A stretch of 64,000 nucleotides of DNA from Nectonema munidae (taxonomy: Eukaryota > Nematomorpha > Nectonematoida > Nectonematidae): NCBI GenBank assembly GCA_030549495.1, contig JAUIRK010001044.1, positions 124,001 to 188,000 of the forward strand. The letters run 5' to 3'. The notes below the pieces were generated by a model, which ran no database searches, had not been told where the DNA came from, and saw nothing but the letters and a program-made list of their open reading frames with translations. The translations under genes and the position numbers were made by a program. The stretch's first letter is position 1, and each line of letters opens with the position of its first letter. This document shows positions 42,930 to 58,170 of the stretch, one piece after another.

Positions 42930-45900
42930 CCTTTATGTAATAATTTATACTATAAAAAGTATTTATTAAGAAACTTTATGAAGATTTATAATTTAATCTC
43001 AGAATTTAATTTTTTTATATTATTCTTTTGCGACATTTCTTTAATATATATTGAATTTTTTTTCATATCTGATCAAATATGCAAAATACTTTAATTATTT
43101 TTTTATTAATGAAAACATATGATTTTACTTTATTTATTTAAAATAAAGGATAACTTTAAAGCAGAAAAATTTATTTGTGATTAAAATTTTTTGATTTAAT
43201 TATAAAAGTAAATGAAAGTTTCATATTAATAGATCTACATTGTTAAATATTAATCACTATTTTAAATAAATTTTTTTCGTATAGTGTTGAATCTCTTTGA
43301 TGTTTTGATTACTATACACTTGTATCAGTGACAAAGATGCGAATTAATGAAACGAAATTGCGATAGTTTCCACTTGATAAAAGATTTCACTTTTTTGAAA
43401 TATTAGAAAGGGGTAGAGATAGAGAAGGATTATCTTGATTGCTAGAGAAAAAAAACTTTATTATGGATTTTTCAAAAAACGCGGGTTTTTCCCTCTTTTT
43501 TTTTACATTTTATATAAATTCTTAAACGAATATTTGTATACCGTGTGTAAATCGTATATTTTTATATTATTTATTAATAAGTATATGAAAACAAAAAATA
43601 CATAATGTCTATGTCTATTTATATATAGCTGTAGTTGTAGAAATGAACTTTCGTGATTAGTATGATTATATGTTATTGATACTCCTCTTCTACAACTAAA
43701 TACTCAATTACATTAGCATTTTAGTTCTTATACCTTGCTTGAATTCATTTATTGAAATCTTTAAAAGTCAAAGAAAATTTCTTTCAAAAAGGAAAATATA
43801 ATTAAAAAAAATTATTTAAAATTAGTAAAAAAAAGTAAGTTTAAATAAATAATCTCTATTTAATTAAAACAAAACATTAATATAACCCCTTTGACATTTA
43901 GCTTTGATTGAATTATTTGCCATATGGTCATGCCATATCTTCAGAAAATATTGATAACGCGATTGTTATCCCGATTTTCTACTTATACATCTGGAATGCT
44001 GTGTGCCTGATTTTAAATTGTAAGTTAAAAATGGCTTTCTCATTGGTTTCAAGGACAAAAATTTTACTTAAAATTTTCAACATATGAATGCTTCCAATAC
44101 TTGAAACAAATACACTTTGCTTTGAAAAAGAATGCAATACAGCGAGATTATTTTTATGAGGCAAACAAAGTCAGTAAATACAGGGTTCTGACTGAAATTT
44201 GTGTATTGAAACTTTTTTGTTCCATCCACTTCATCTTTCTAATCCTTGTTAGAAATTGGTTTAGATTTTTTTTCTTGATGTGAACTATAACAAATATACG
44301 CCTGGGGTAAACGTTTTCAAAAGGAGGCTTCGAAATTTTAGCTGTTACATATAAGGCTTCGAGATGATGGCTAATAGCGATTTTTACAAATTTTCTCTGC
44401 ATTGCTGCTAATAACAGCTGGTTAATTATGAAAGATAATCGAAGTGCTTCTTACCCATCTGTTGCAAAATGGGCAGGAATAGCTTTATAAGGCATCTTGC
44501 TTAGCTCTAGCTAAAAGGTCTATAAAAATCAGAAGCAAAAGTTCATTTACTCGCAATATCTACTCGAAATCTGCTTTCTTTTTAAGGTTTGACCAAAACT
44601 GGTGAACCAACAGCAACACCCACTGTTAAGGGTCAGCGCTTTTCGACTAATTGTGAGCCTAAAAAAAGGCGAACAAGAAGGTGTAGTGAATGTGGCATAT
44701 ATATTTGCAAGGATCTTGCTTAATTTTTATGTTGCAATTGAAAAATCGCATGCTAAATCACATATTAAATTAAAAAATACACATACTTTGTCCAAAAATA
44801 TTCTTTACAACCTTTTCGTTGTTAAATTTAATGTTTTATTACAAAAAAATATTTGTTAGGAATCGTTTTGTAAACTTCCTCGAGTACATGTTACTTCTAC
44901 ATTTCAACTACAAATATTCATTTTATAAACTTATTTTAGAAGCTTTTTGTTTGCTTTATTAACGGAAGAGTAAGACTGCAATAGATAACATACTCTACTC
45001 GACAAATGTAAATTGCAAACAAGTGAACTTATATTTTTTTAAATTTCTAGGCTATATTTTATTCCTTATAATATCTTTGTTATGCACATGTGTTATTATC
45101 ACTCGTCCTGTTATTTCTCTCATAAGATCCGCATCACCCAACAAGCCATGTATGTAGGGGCTTGATGTAATGTAATAGCCTCTTTGTTTTTTCAATTGAT
45201 TTTCTCATATTTTAAGCAGTCCCCGTACTATTCAATGACAGGTCTTTTTTGTATAAGCCTCATCTTTTGCTCATCTTTCACACAGTGTATGCTATGTGAT
45301 GATCAAATACAAGAGAACTTACAATTTCTAGTAATATATATTTTAATTCATATTTTGAATAAAGAGTATTGTTAAAAACAAAAGAGAATGAAATATGCTT
45401 TTTAATTTTAAAGAAATTAAAAATTTTATAAAAATATTTTTGAAAAATTGAAATATATTTTAAATATTTTATAAATTTGTTCGCATGGACATTATTGACA
45501 TCGAGTTAACAAAAATAAAGGACAAATTTTCACTTTTCAAAACTCAAGGCTTTACTTTTGCAACTTATTTTATACCTACCCGTCTCAAGAAATTTCTTGA
45601 GAAAAAAGAAAGGAAGAAAAAAAGAAATTATTGAGAAAGTCCCTTCTCAGGCTTTAATTAGTCTTGCGTATGCTCAACTACTGAATACTACTGTAATTTT
45701 TTATTCTAAATTGTACATTTTTTCCAATAAATTCTTTTTTCTTTCAAGAAAGATAATTAGTTTGTTTGTTACTATTAATTTTAATTATTAAGTTTTAAAA
45801 GATTTCATTAGATTTGTACAAATTTATTTTTAATTTAAATAAACACATCTATCTACTTTTGATTAAGATTTTATATAGTTAACGATAAATTATTCTCATT

Positions 45901-45960
45901 TTATTTTATATTGTCCACTAATTTGGATGATAATCTAATTTGCTAATTCATTTATTATGT
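42930..45960. other. AT-rich region without a supported gene
   Basis: Scattered open frames of 60-85 codons show no motifs and no coding-like composition. No repeat ends were recognised. Confidence 0.5.
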
Positions 45961-46240
45961 AAATTATCATATCTTTGCGTGTAAAATTGATCTTTATATC
46001 TACTAATGATCCTTCTGTGGGATATCAATAATTATTAGGTGTACCAATAATGTTTACAGTGGTAACTATTTACGGGAGGTCTTCAGTACGAATAATCTTT
46101 GAATAAACATGCAGGCACAAACGGGACACCTAAACACATTCAGGCAAAAATGGAGCAATTAAACAGATTCAGTCACAAAAAGGTTGCACCTTAACACAAA
46201 CAAGCACCAACAGGGGGCACTTAAACAATATTCAGGCACC
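45961..46240. repeat. Left edge of the 31-bp array, copy 1 of a duplicated junction
   Basis: About 150 bp of non-satellite sequence ('aaattatcatatctttgcgt' onward) leads into the first satellite units. The same junction recurs at 55159-55475 inside the array, offset 9,198 bp. Confidence 0.9.
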
Positions 46241-49200
46241 AACAGGGAGCACTTAAACAGATTCAGGCACAAAAAGGGAGCACTCAAACACAGGCAAGCA
46301 CAAGCAGGAAGCACTTAAGCATATGCAGGCAAAAACAGGGAGCACTCAAACACAGGCAAGAACAAAGAACGAACACTCAATCAACAGGGAGCATCCAAAC
46401 ACGGTCAGGCACAAACAAGAAACAATTTAACCCAGGTAGGACTTAAACAATAGGCAAGCGGAAACAGGGAGCACTTAAACACAAGCAGGCACCAAAAGGG
46501 GGATTCAAACACAGTAACGCACAAACAAGGAGGACTTAAAGACAGGCAGACACAAACAGCGAGCACTTATACAACAGGTAGGCAAAAACAGGAGACATTC
46601 AAATAGAGGCGGGCACTATAATACAGGCAGACAAACAGGGGGCACTTAGAAAACAGGAGGCAGGCAGACTTAAACACAGGAAGCACTCAAACACATACAG
46701 GCAAAACAGGAGCACAAAAACACAGACAGGTACAAACAACTGGCACTCAATCAACAGGGAGCACCCAAACATAGTCAGGCACAAACAAGGAGCACTTAAA
46801 CACAGGTAGGATTTAAACAATAGGCAAGCAGAAACAGGGAGCACATACAGACAAAAACAGGGAGCACATACAGACAAAAACAGGGAGCGCTCAAACAGGC
46901 AAGAACAAATGACGAGCACTCAATCAACAGGTAGCACCCAAACAAGGGGCACTTAAACACAGGTAGGACTTAAACAATAAGCAAGCAGAAACAGGGAGCA
47001 CTCAAATAGGGAGAAACCAACATATACAAGCACAAACAATGTGGAATTAAACACAGGCAGGCACAAACAGTGAGCACTTAGACACAGGCAGGCGCAAACA
47101 GGTAACACTCAAACGCAGGCAGTTTCAAACAGAGAGCACTCAAACACAGGCATTAACAAACAAAGAGCACTAAATCAACTGGGAGCATCCAAACACAGTC
47201 AGACACAAACAACGAGGGCAAGGAGAAAAGGGAGCACTTAAACACATTCAGGCACTCAAACACAGCGAGACCCCGACATAGGCAGGCACAAACTGGGTGG
47301 ACTTAACCACATACAAGCACTTAAACAGATTTAGGCACAAAAAGGGAACACAGGCAAGTACCAACAGAGGGCACTCAAACACACACAGGCAAAATAGGGA
47401 GCACTCAAACACAGGCAGGAACAAACAACGAGCACTCTATCAACAGGGAGCGCCCAAACACAGGCAGGCACAAACAAGGAGCATTTAAACATATGTAGGA
47501 CTTAAACAATAGTCAGGCAGAAAGAAGGACTTAAACACAGGCAGGCAATCAAACAGGGAGAACCCAACACACGCAGGCACAAACAGGGTTGACTTAAACA
47601 CAGGCAGGCACAAACAGGGAGCACTTAAACAGAGACAGACACAAAAAGAGAGCACTTTAACTCAGGCAAACACCAACAGGGGGCATTCAAACACAATTAG
47701 GCATAAACATGGGGCACTATAACACAGTCAGACACAAACGCAGGCAGGTTCAAACAAGGGCTCAAACAGGGAAAACCCAACACACGCAGGTACAAACAGG
47801 GTGGATTTAAACACAGGCAGGCACAAACAGGGAGCACTTAAACAGATTCATGCTCAAAAAGGGAGTACTTTAACACAGGCAAGCACCAACAAGGGGCATT
47901 CAAACACAGGAAGGCACAAGCAGGCAAAAACAAGAGGGACTCAAACATGGGACACTATAACACAGGCAGACACAAATAAGGAGCACTCAAACACAGGCAG
48001 GTTCAAACAGGGAGCACTCAAACACAGGCAGGCACAAACAGGGAGCACTCAACACAGGCAGGCACAAACAGGGAAAACTTAAACACATGCAAGCACAAAC
48101 AGGGAGCACTTAAACAGATTCAGGCACAAAAAGGGAGCACTTTAACACAGGCAAGCACCAACAGAGGGCACTCAAACATAGGAAGGCACAAACAAGGAGG
48201 ACACAAACACAGGCAGGCACAAACAGAAGGCACTCAAACACAGGCAGGCACAAATATGGAGCACTCAAGCACAGGACAGACACAAACAGGGAGCACTCAA
48301 ACAACAGGAGGCACTCAAACAGAGGCAGGCACAAACATGGGGCACTAAAACACAGGCAGTCACAAACAAGGAGCACTCAAACACAGGAAGGCTCAAACAG
48401 GGAGCACTCAAACACAGGCAGGCACAAACAGGGTTGACTTAAACACAGGCAGGCACAAAAAGGGAGCACTTTAACACAGGCAAGCACAAACAGGGGGCAT
48501 TCAAAAACAAGCAGGCAAAACAGGGGGCACTATAACGCAGGCAGACACAAACAAGGAGCACCCAAACACAGGCAGGCTCAAAAAGGGAGCACTCAAACAC
48601 AGGCAGGCACAAACAGGGAGGACTTAAACACAGGCAGGCACAAACAGGGAGCACTTAAACACATGCAAGCTCAAACAGGGAGCACTTAAACAGATTCAGG
48701 CACAAAAAGGAAGACACTTTAACACAGGCAAGCACCAACAGAGGGCACTCAAACACAAGCAGGCACAAACAGGAGGCACTCAAACATGGCAGGAACTATA
48801 ACACAGGCAGAAACAAACAGGGAGCACCCAAACACAGGCAGGTTCAAACAAAGGGACTCAAACAGAGAAAACCCAACACACGCAGGTACAAACAGGGTGG
48901 ACTTAAACACAGGCAGGCACAAACAGGGAGAACTTAAACAGATTCAGGCTCAAAAAGGGAGTACTTTAACACAGGCAAGCACCAACAAGGGGCATTCAAA
49001 CACAGGAAGGCACGGGCAGTCAAAAACAAGAGGGACTCAAACATGGGACACTATAACACAGGCAGACACAAATAAGGAACACTCAAACACAGGCAGATTC
49101 AAACAGGGAGCACTCAAACACAGGCACAAACAGGGAGCACTCAAACACAGGCAGGCACAAACAGGGAGGATTTAAACACAGGCAGGCACAAACAGGGAAA

Positions 49201-49522
49201 ACTTAAACAGATGCAGGCACAAACAGGTAGCACTTAAACAGATTCAGGCAGAAAAAGGGAGCATTTAAAACAGGAAAGCACCTACAGGGGCACTCAAAAA
49301 CAGAGGAAGCACAAACAAGGAGGACACAAACACAGGCAGGCACAAACAGAAGGCACTCAAACACAGGCAAGACAAATATGGGGCACTCAAACACGGACAG
49401 GCACAAACAGGGCAGCACTCAAACAACAGGCAGGCACTTAAACACAGGCAGGCACAAACATGGGGCACTATAACACAGGCAGTCACAAACAAGGAGCACT
49501 CAAACACAGGAAGGCTCAAACA

Positions 49523-51642
49523 GGGTTGACTCAAACGCAGGCAGGCGCAAAAAGGGAACACTTTAACACAGGCAAGCACCAACAGGGGGCATTCAAAAAC
49601 AAGCAGGCATAAACAGGAGGCACTCAAACATGGGGCACCATAACACAGGCAGACACAAACAAGGAGCACCCAAACACAGGCAGGCTCAAAAAGGGAGCAG
49701 TCAAACACAGGCAGGCACTAACAGGGAGGACTTAAGCATAGGTTGGCACAAACAGGGAACACTTAACACATGCAAGCTCAAACAGGGAGCACTTAAACAA
49801 ATTCAGGCACAAAAAGAGAGCAATTTAACACAGGCAAGCACCAATAGAGGGCATTCAAACACAGGAAGGCACAAACAGGAAGCACATACAGGCAAAAACA
49901 GGGAGCACTCAAACACAGGCAGGAACAAACGACGAGCACTCAATCAACAGGAAGCAACCAAACACGGTCAGGCACAAACAAGGAGCACTTAAACACAGAT
50001 AGGACTTAAACAATAAGCAGGCAGAAACAGGGAGCACAACACAGACAGGCACTCAAATAGGGAGAACCCAACATACGCAAGCACAAACAAGGTGGAATTA
50101 AACACAGGCAGGCACAAACAGCTAGTACTTAGAAACAGGCAGACGCAAACAGGTAACACTCAAACGCAGGCAGTTACAAACAGAGAGCACTCAAACACAG
50201 GCATTAACAAACAACGAGCACTAAATCAACAGGGAGCATCCAAACACAGTCAGACACAAACAACGAGGACAAGGAGAGAAGGGAGCACTTAAACACAGGC
50301 AGGCACTCAAAAACAGCGAGCACCCGACACAGGCAGGCACAAACAGTGTGGACTTAACCACATGCAAGCACTTAAACAGATTTAGGCACAAAAAGGGAAC
50401 ACTTAAACACAGGCAAGTACTAACAAAGGGCACTCAAACAAACATAGGCAAAATAGGGAGCACTCAAACACAGGCAAGAACAAACAACGAGCACTCTATC
50501 AACAGGGAGCACCCAAACACTGGCAGGCACAAACAAGGAGCACTTAAACACAGGTAGGACTTAAACAATAGTCAAGCAGAAACAAGGAGCACTTAAACAC
50601 AGGCAGGCACTCAAACAGGGGAACCCAACACACGCAGGCACAAATATGGTTGACTTAAACACATTAAGGAACAAACAGGGAGCACTTAAACAGAGACAGG
50701 CACAAAAAGGGAGCACTTTAACACAGGCAAACACCAACAGGGGGCATTCAAACACAATCAGGCATAAACAGGAGGCACTCAAACATGGCGAACTATAACA
50801 CAGGCAGAAACAAACACGGAGCGCTCAAACGCAGGCAGGTTCAAACAAGGGCTCAAACAAAGAAAACCCAACACACGCAGGTACAAACAGGGTGGACTTA
50901 AACACAGGCAGGCACAAACAGGGAGAACTTAAACAGATTCAGGCTCAAAAAGGGAGTACTTTAACACAGGCAAGCACCAACAAGGGGCATTCAAACACAG
51001 GAAGGCACGAGCAGGCAAAAACAAGAGGGACTCAAACATGGGACACTATAACACAGGCAGACACAAATAAGGAGCACTCAAACACAGGCAGGTTCAAACA
51101 GGGAGCACTCAAACACAGGCAGTCACAATCAGGGAGCACTCAAACACAGGCAGGCACAAACAGGGAGGATTTAAACACAGGCAAGCACAAACAGGGAAAA
51201 CTTAAACACATGCAAGCACAAACAGGTAGCACTTAAACAGATTCAGGCAGAAAAAGGGAGCACTTTAAAACAGGTAAACACCTACAGGGCCCACACAAAC
51301 ACAGGAACGCACAAACAAGGAGGACACAAACACAGGCAGGCACAAACAGAAGGCACTCAAACACAGGCAAGCACAAATATTGGGCACTCAAGCACGGACA
51401 GACACAAACAGGCAGCACTCAAACAACAGGAGGCACTCAAACAGAGGCAGGCACAAACATGGGGCACTATAACACAGGCAGTCACAAACAAGGAGCACTC
51501 AAACACAGGAAGGCTCAAACAGGGAGCACTCAAACACAGGCAGGCACAAACAGGGTTGACTTAAACACAGGCAGGCGCAAAAAGGGAACACTTTAACACA
51601 GGCAAGCACCAACAGGGGGGCATTCAAAAACAAGCAGGCATA
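49523..51642. repeat. Higher-order block, copy 1 (offset 12,358 to copy 2)
   Basis: From the unusual unit 'gggttgactcaaacgcaggc' onward, distinctive variants recur at exactly +12,358 bp. These include a rare six-G run near 51615, found again near 63973. Alignment is constant to the window end. Confidence 0.9.
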
Positions 51643-52750
51643 AGCAGGAGGCACTCAAACATGGGGCACTATAACACTGGCAGACACAAACAAGGAGCAC
51701 CCAAACACAGGCAGGCTCAAAAAGGGAGCAGTCAAACACAGGCAGGCACTAACAGGGAGGACTTAAGCACAGGTTGGCACAAACAGGGAACACTTAACAC
51801 ATGCAAGCTCAAACAGGGAGCACTTAAACAAATTCAGGAACAAAAAGAGAGCAATTTAACACAGGTAAGCACCAATAGAGGGCACTCAAACACAGGAAGG
51901 CACAAACAGGACGCACATACAGGCAAAAACAGGGAGCACTCAAACACAGGCAAAAATAAACGACGAGCACTCAATCAACAGGAAGCACCCAAACACGGTC
52001 AGGCACAAACAAGGAGCACTTAAACACAGATAGGACTTAAACAATAAGCAGGCAGAAACAGGGAGCACAACACAGGCAGGCACTCAAATAGGGAGAACCC
52101 AACATACGCAAGCACAAACAAGGTGGAATTAAACACAGGCAGGCACAAACAGCGAGTACTTAGAAACAGGCAGGCGCAAACAGGTAACTCAAACGCAGGC
52201 AGTTACAAACAGAGAGCACTCAAACACAGGCATTAACAAACAACGAGCACTAAATCAACAGGGAGCATCCAAACACAGTCAGACACAAACAACGAGGACA
52301 AGGAGAGAAGGGAGCACTTAAACACAGACAGGCACTCAAAAACAGCGAGAACCGGACACAGGCAGTCACAAACAGTGTGGACTTAACCACATGCAAGCAC
52401 TTAAACAGATATAGGCACAAAAATTGAACAATTAAACACAGGCAAGTACTAACAGAGGGCACTCAAACAAACATTAGCAAAATAGGGAGCACTCAAACAC
52501 AGGCAAGAACAAACAACGAGCACTCTATCAACAGGGAGCACCCAAACACTGGCAGGCACAAACAAGGAGCACTTAAACACAGGTAGGACTTAAACAATAG
52601 TCAAGCAGAAACAAGGAGCACTTAAACACAGGCAGGCACTCAAACAGGGGACCCAACACATGCAGGCACAAATATGGTTGACTTAAACACATTCAGGAAC
52701 AAACAGGGAGCACTTAAACAGAGACAGGCACAAAAGGGAGCACTTTAACA
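51233..52750. repeat. Higher-order block repeated about 5.2 kb downstream
   Basis: Variant orders at 51233, 51661 and 52250 reappear at 56432, 56859 and 57450 (offsets 5,198-5,200). A further related copy begins near 53049-53476 (offset about 1,815). Confidence 0.8.
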
Positions 52751-55158
52751 CAGGCAAACACCAACAGGGGGCATTCAAACACAATCAGGCATAAACAGGA
52801 GGCACTCAAACATGGCGAACTATAACACAGGCAGAAACAAACACGGAGCGCTCAAACGTAGGCAGGTTCAAACAAGGGCTCAAACAAAGAAAACCCAACA
52901 CACGCAGGTACAAACAGGGTGGACTTAAACATAGGCAGGCACAAACAGGGAGAACTTAAACAGATTCAGGCTCAAAAAGGGAGCACTCAAACACAGGCAG
53001 GCACAAACAGGGTTGACTTAAACACATGCAAGCACAAACAGGTAGCACTTAAACAGATTCAGGCAGAAAAAGGGAGCACTTTAAAATAGGTAAACACCTA
53101 CAGGGGCCACACAAACACAGGAACGCACAAACAAGGAGGACACAAACACAGGCAGGCACAAACAGAAGGCACTCAAACACAGGCAAGCACAAATATGGGA
53201 TACTCAAGCACGGACAGACACAAACAGGCAGCACTCAAACAACAGGAGGCACTCAAACAGAGGCAGGCACAAACATGGGGCACTATAACACAGGCAGTCA
53301 CAAACAAGGAGCACTCAAACACAGGAAGGCTCAAACAGGGAGCACTCAAACACAAGCAGGCACAAACAGGGTTGACTTAAACACAGGCAGGCGCAAAAAG
53401 GGAACACTTTAACACAGGCAAGCACCAACAAGGGGCATTCAAAAACAAGCAGGCATAAGCAGGAGGCACTCAAACATGGGGCACTATAACACTGGCAGAC
53501 ACAAACAAGGAGCACCCAAACACAGGCAGGCTCAAAAAGGGAGCAGTCAAACACAGGCAGGCACTAACAGGGAGGACTTAAGCACAGGTTGGCACAAACA
53601 GGGAACACTTAACACATGCAAGCTCAAACAGGGAGCACTTAAACAGATTCAGCACAAAAAGGGAACACTTTAACACAGGCAAGCACCAACAGAGGGCACT
53701 CAAACATAGGAAGCACATACAGGCAAAAACAGGAAGCACTCAAACAAAGGCAGGAACAAACGACGAGCACTCAATCAACAGGGAGCACCCAAACACGATC
53801 AGGCACAAACAAGAGGCACTTAAACACAGGTAGGACTTAAATAATAAGCAAACAGAAACAGGAAGCACTTAAACACAGGCAGGCACTCAAATAGGGAGAA
53901 CCCAACATACGCAAGCACAAACAAGGTGGAATTAAACACAGGCAGGCACAAACATCGAGCACTTAGACATAGGCAGGCGCAAATAAGTAACACTCAAACG
54001 CAGGCAGTTACAAACAGAGAGCACTCAAACACAGGCATTAACAAACAACGAGCACTCAATCAACAGGGAGCATCCAAACACAGTTAGACACAAACAACGA
54101 GGGCAAGGAGAAACAGGGAGCACTTAATTTCAGGCAGGCACTCAAACAGGGAGAACCCAACACACGCAGGCACAAACAGGGTTGACTTAAACACAGGTAG
54201 GCACAAACAGAGAAAGGCACAAGAAAGGAGCATTTTAACACAGGCAAACACCAACAGGGGGCATTCAAACACAAGCAGGCATAAACAGGAAGCACTCAAA
54301 GATTGGGGCACTATAACACGGGCAGACACAAACAAGGAGCACTTAAACACAGGCAGGCTCAAAAAGGGAGCACTCAAACACAGGCCGGCACAAACAGGGA
54401 GTACTTAAACACAGGCTGGCACAAACAGGGAACACTTAAACAGATGCAATCTCAAACAGGGAGCACTTAAACAGATTCAGGCACAAAAAGGAGCACTTTA
54501 ACACAGGCAAGCACCAACAGAGGCCACTCAAACACAGGAAGGCATAAACAGGAAGCACATACAGGCAAAAACAGGGAGCACTCAAACACAGGCAGGAACA
54601 AAAGACGAGCACTCAATCAACAGGGATCACCCAAACACGGTTAGGCACAAACAAGGAACACTTAAACACAGGTAGGACTTAAACAATAAGCAACCAGAAA
54701 CAGGGAGCACTTAAACACAGGCAAGCTCAAACAGGGAGAACCCAACATACGCAAGCACAATCAAGGTAGAATTAAACACAGGCAGGCACATACAGGTAGC
54801 AATTAAACAGAGACAGGCACAAAAAGGGACCACTTTAACACACGTAAGCACCAACAGGGGGCATTCAAACACAGGAAGGCAAAAATAGGAGGCACTCAAA
54901 CATGGGGCACTATAACACAGGCAAACACAAACAAGTAGCACTCAAACACAGGTAGGCTCAAAGAGGGAGCACACATAGGGAAAACTTAAACACAGGGAGG
55001 CACAAACAAGGGAAGCTTAAACACATGCAAGCACAAAAAGGGAGCACTTAAATAGATTCAGGCACAAAAAGGGAGCACTTTAACATAGGTAAGCACCAAC
55101 AGAGGGCACTCAAACACAGAAAGGCACAAACAGGGAACACCCAAACACAGGAAGGCAT

Positions 55159-55475
55159 AAATTATCATATCTTTGCGTGTAAAATTGATCTTTATATCTA
55201 CTAATGATCTTTGTGGGATATCCATAATTATTAGGTGTACCAATAATGTTTACAGTGGTAACAATTTACGGGAGGTTCCCATCATCTTTTCAGTACGAAT
55301 AATCTTTGAATAAACATGCAGGCACAAACAGGGGACACCTAAACACATTCAGGCACAAATGGAGCAATTAAACAGATTCAGTCACAAAAAGGTTGCACTT
55401 TAACACAAATAAGCACCAACAGGGGGCACTCAAACACAGACAGGCATAAACAGGGAGCACTTAAACAATATTCAG
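55159..55475. repeat. Array-edge junction, copy 2, inside the array
   Basis: Repeats the non-satellite flank and first units of 45961-46240, with small indels ('gatctttgtggg' for 'gatccttctgtggg'; an extra 'cccatcatcttt'). Similarity to the left array continues to about 55985 (matching about 46740). Confidence 0.9.
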
Positions 55476-57924
55476 GTAGCACTTAAACAGATTCAGGCAC
55501 AAAAAGGGAGCACTTTAACACAGGCAAGCACAAGCTGAAGGCACTCAAATACAGGAAGCACTCAAACACAGGCAGGAACAAACGACGAGCACTCAATCAA
55601 CAGGGAGCATCCAAACACGGTCAGGCACAAATAACAAACAATTAAACCCAGGTAGGACTTAAAAATAGTCAGGCAGAAACAGGGAGCACTTAAACACAAG
55701 CAGGCGCCAACAGGGGGACTCAAACACTGGAACGCACAAACAAGGAGGACTTATTAAACACAAACAGCGAGCACTTATACAACAGGTAGGCAAAAACAGG
55801 AGACATTCAAATAGAGGCAGGCACAAACATTGGGCACTATAATACAGGCAGACACAAACGGCGCACTTAAACAACAGGAGGCAGGCAGACACAAACAGGG
55901 TGGACTTAAACACAGGAAGCACTCAAACACATACAGGCAAAACAGGAGCACTCAAACACAGGCAGTTACAAACAACGGGCACCAAACACAATCAGGCATA
56001 AACAGGAGGCACTCAAACATGGGGAACTATAACACAGGCAGACACAAACACGGAGCACTCAAACGCAGGCAGGTTCAAACAAGGGCTCAAACAGAGAAAA
56101 CCCAACACACGCAGGTACAAACAGGGTGGACTTAAACACAGGCAGGCACAAACAGGGAGCACTTAAACAGATTCAGGCTCAAAAAGGGAGTACTTTAACA
56201 CAGGCAAGCACCAACAAGGGGCATTCAAACACAGGAAGGCACGAGCAGGCAAAAACAAGAGAGACTCAAACATGGGACACTATAACACAGGCAGACACAA
56301 ATAAGGAGCACTCAAACACAGGCAGGTTCAAACAGGGAGCACTCAAACGCAGGCACAAACAGGGAGGATTTAAACACAGGCAGGCACAAACAGGGAAAAC
56401 TTAAACACATGCAAGCACAAACATGTAGCACTTAAACAGATTCAGGCAGAAAAAGGGAGCACTTTAAAACAGGTAAACACCTACAGGGGCCACACAAACA
56501 CAGGAACGCACAAACAAGGAGGACACAAACATAGGCAGGCACAAACAGAAGGCACTCAAACACATGCAAGCACAAATATGGGGCACTCAAGCACGGACAG
56601 ACACAAACAGGCAGCACTCAAACAACAGGAGGCACTCAAACAGAGGCAGGCACAAACATGGGGCACTATAACACAGGCAGTCACAAACAAGGAGCACTAA
56701 AACACAGGAAGGCTCAAACAGGGAGCACTCAAACACAGACAGGCACAAACAGGGTTGACTTAAACACAGGCAGGCGCAAAAAGGGAACACTTTAACACAG
56801 GCAAGCACCAACAGGGGGCATTCAAAAACAAGCAGGCATAAGCAGGAGGCACTCAAACATGGGGCACTATAACACTGGCAGACACAAACAAGGAGCACCC
56901 AAACACAGGCAGGCTCAAAAAGGGAGCAGTCAAACACAGGCAGGCACTAACAGGGAGGACTTAAGCACAGGCTGGCACAAACAGGGAACACTTAACACAT
57001 GCAAGCTCAAACAGGGAGCACTTAAACAAATTCAGACACAAAAAGAGAGCAATTTAACACAGGCAAGCACCAATAGAGGGCACTCAAACACAGGAAGGCA
57101 CAAACAGGGAGCACATACAGGCAAAAACAGGGAGCACTCAAACACAGCCAGAAACAAACGACGAGCACTCAATCAACAGGAAGCACCCAAACACGGTCAG
57201 GCACAAACAAGGAGCACTTAAACACAGATAGGACTTAAACAATAAGCAGGCAGAAACAGGGAGCAAAACACAGGCAGGCACTCAAATAGGGAGAACCCAA
57301 CATACGCAAGCACAAACAAGGTGGAATTAAACACAGGCAGGCACAAACAGCGAGTACTTAGAAACAGGCAGACGCAAACAGGTAACACTCAAACGCAGGC
57401 AGTTACAAACAGAGAGCACTCAAACACAGGCATTAACAAACAACGAGCACTAAATCAACAGGGAGCATCCAAACACAGTCAGACACAAACAACGAGGACA
57501 AGGAGAGAAGGGAGCACTTAAACACAGACAGGCACTCAAAAACAGCGAGAACCGGACACAGGCAGTCACAAACAGTGTGGACTTAACCACATGCAAGCAC
57601 TTAAACAGATATAGGCACAAAAAGGGAACAATTAAACACAGGCAAGTACTAACAGAGGGCACTCAAACAAACATAGGTAAAATAGGGAGCACTCAAACAC
57701 AGGCAAGAACAAACAACGAGCACTCTATCAACAGGGAGCACCCAAACACTGGCAGGCACAAACAAGGAGCACTTAAACACAGGTAGGACTTAAACAATAG
57801 TCAAGCAGAAACAAGGAGCACTTAAACACAGGCAGGCACTCAAACGGGGGAACCCAACACACGCAGGCACAAATAGGGTTGACTTAAACACATTCAGGCA
57901 CAAACAAGGAGCACTTAAACAGAG

Positions 57925-58170
57925 CAGGCACAAAAGGGAGCACTAAACACAGGAGCAAAAAGGGAGCACAAACACATCAGGCAAAAAAGGAATAAACAAC
58001 AAGAAAAGGATAAACACAGAAGGAAAAGAAGACAAAAAAAAAAAGAACACTCAAAAAGCAGAAAAAGAGGAAATAACAGGAGAAAACAGGAGAAAAAAAA
58101 AAGTAGGATTAAAAATAGAAAAAGGGAGATAAAAAGGAAAGGGAAAAAAGAAAAGGATAAAACAGGAGAC
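57925..58170. repeat. Disordered purine-rich stretch inside Sat-D
   Basis: The 31-bp units dissolve into A/G-rich sequence ('aggagaaaaaaaaaagtagg') and then resume cleanly near 58175. Similar but milder erosion occurs at 58735-58930 and 61590-61770. It may be a poor consensus in the assembly or a real degenerate patch. Confidence 0.6.

Noticed and set aside
42600-45400. Scattered 60-85 codon frames
   Set aside because: AT-rich sequence by chance. No motifs, no splice or polyadenylation context.
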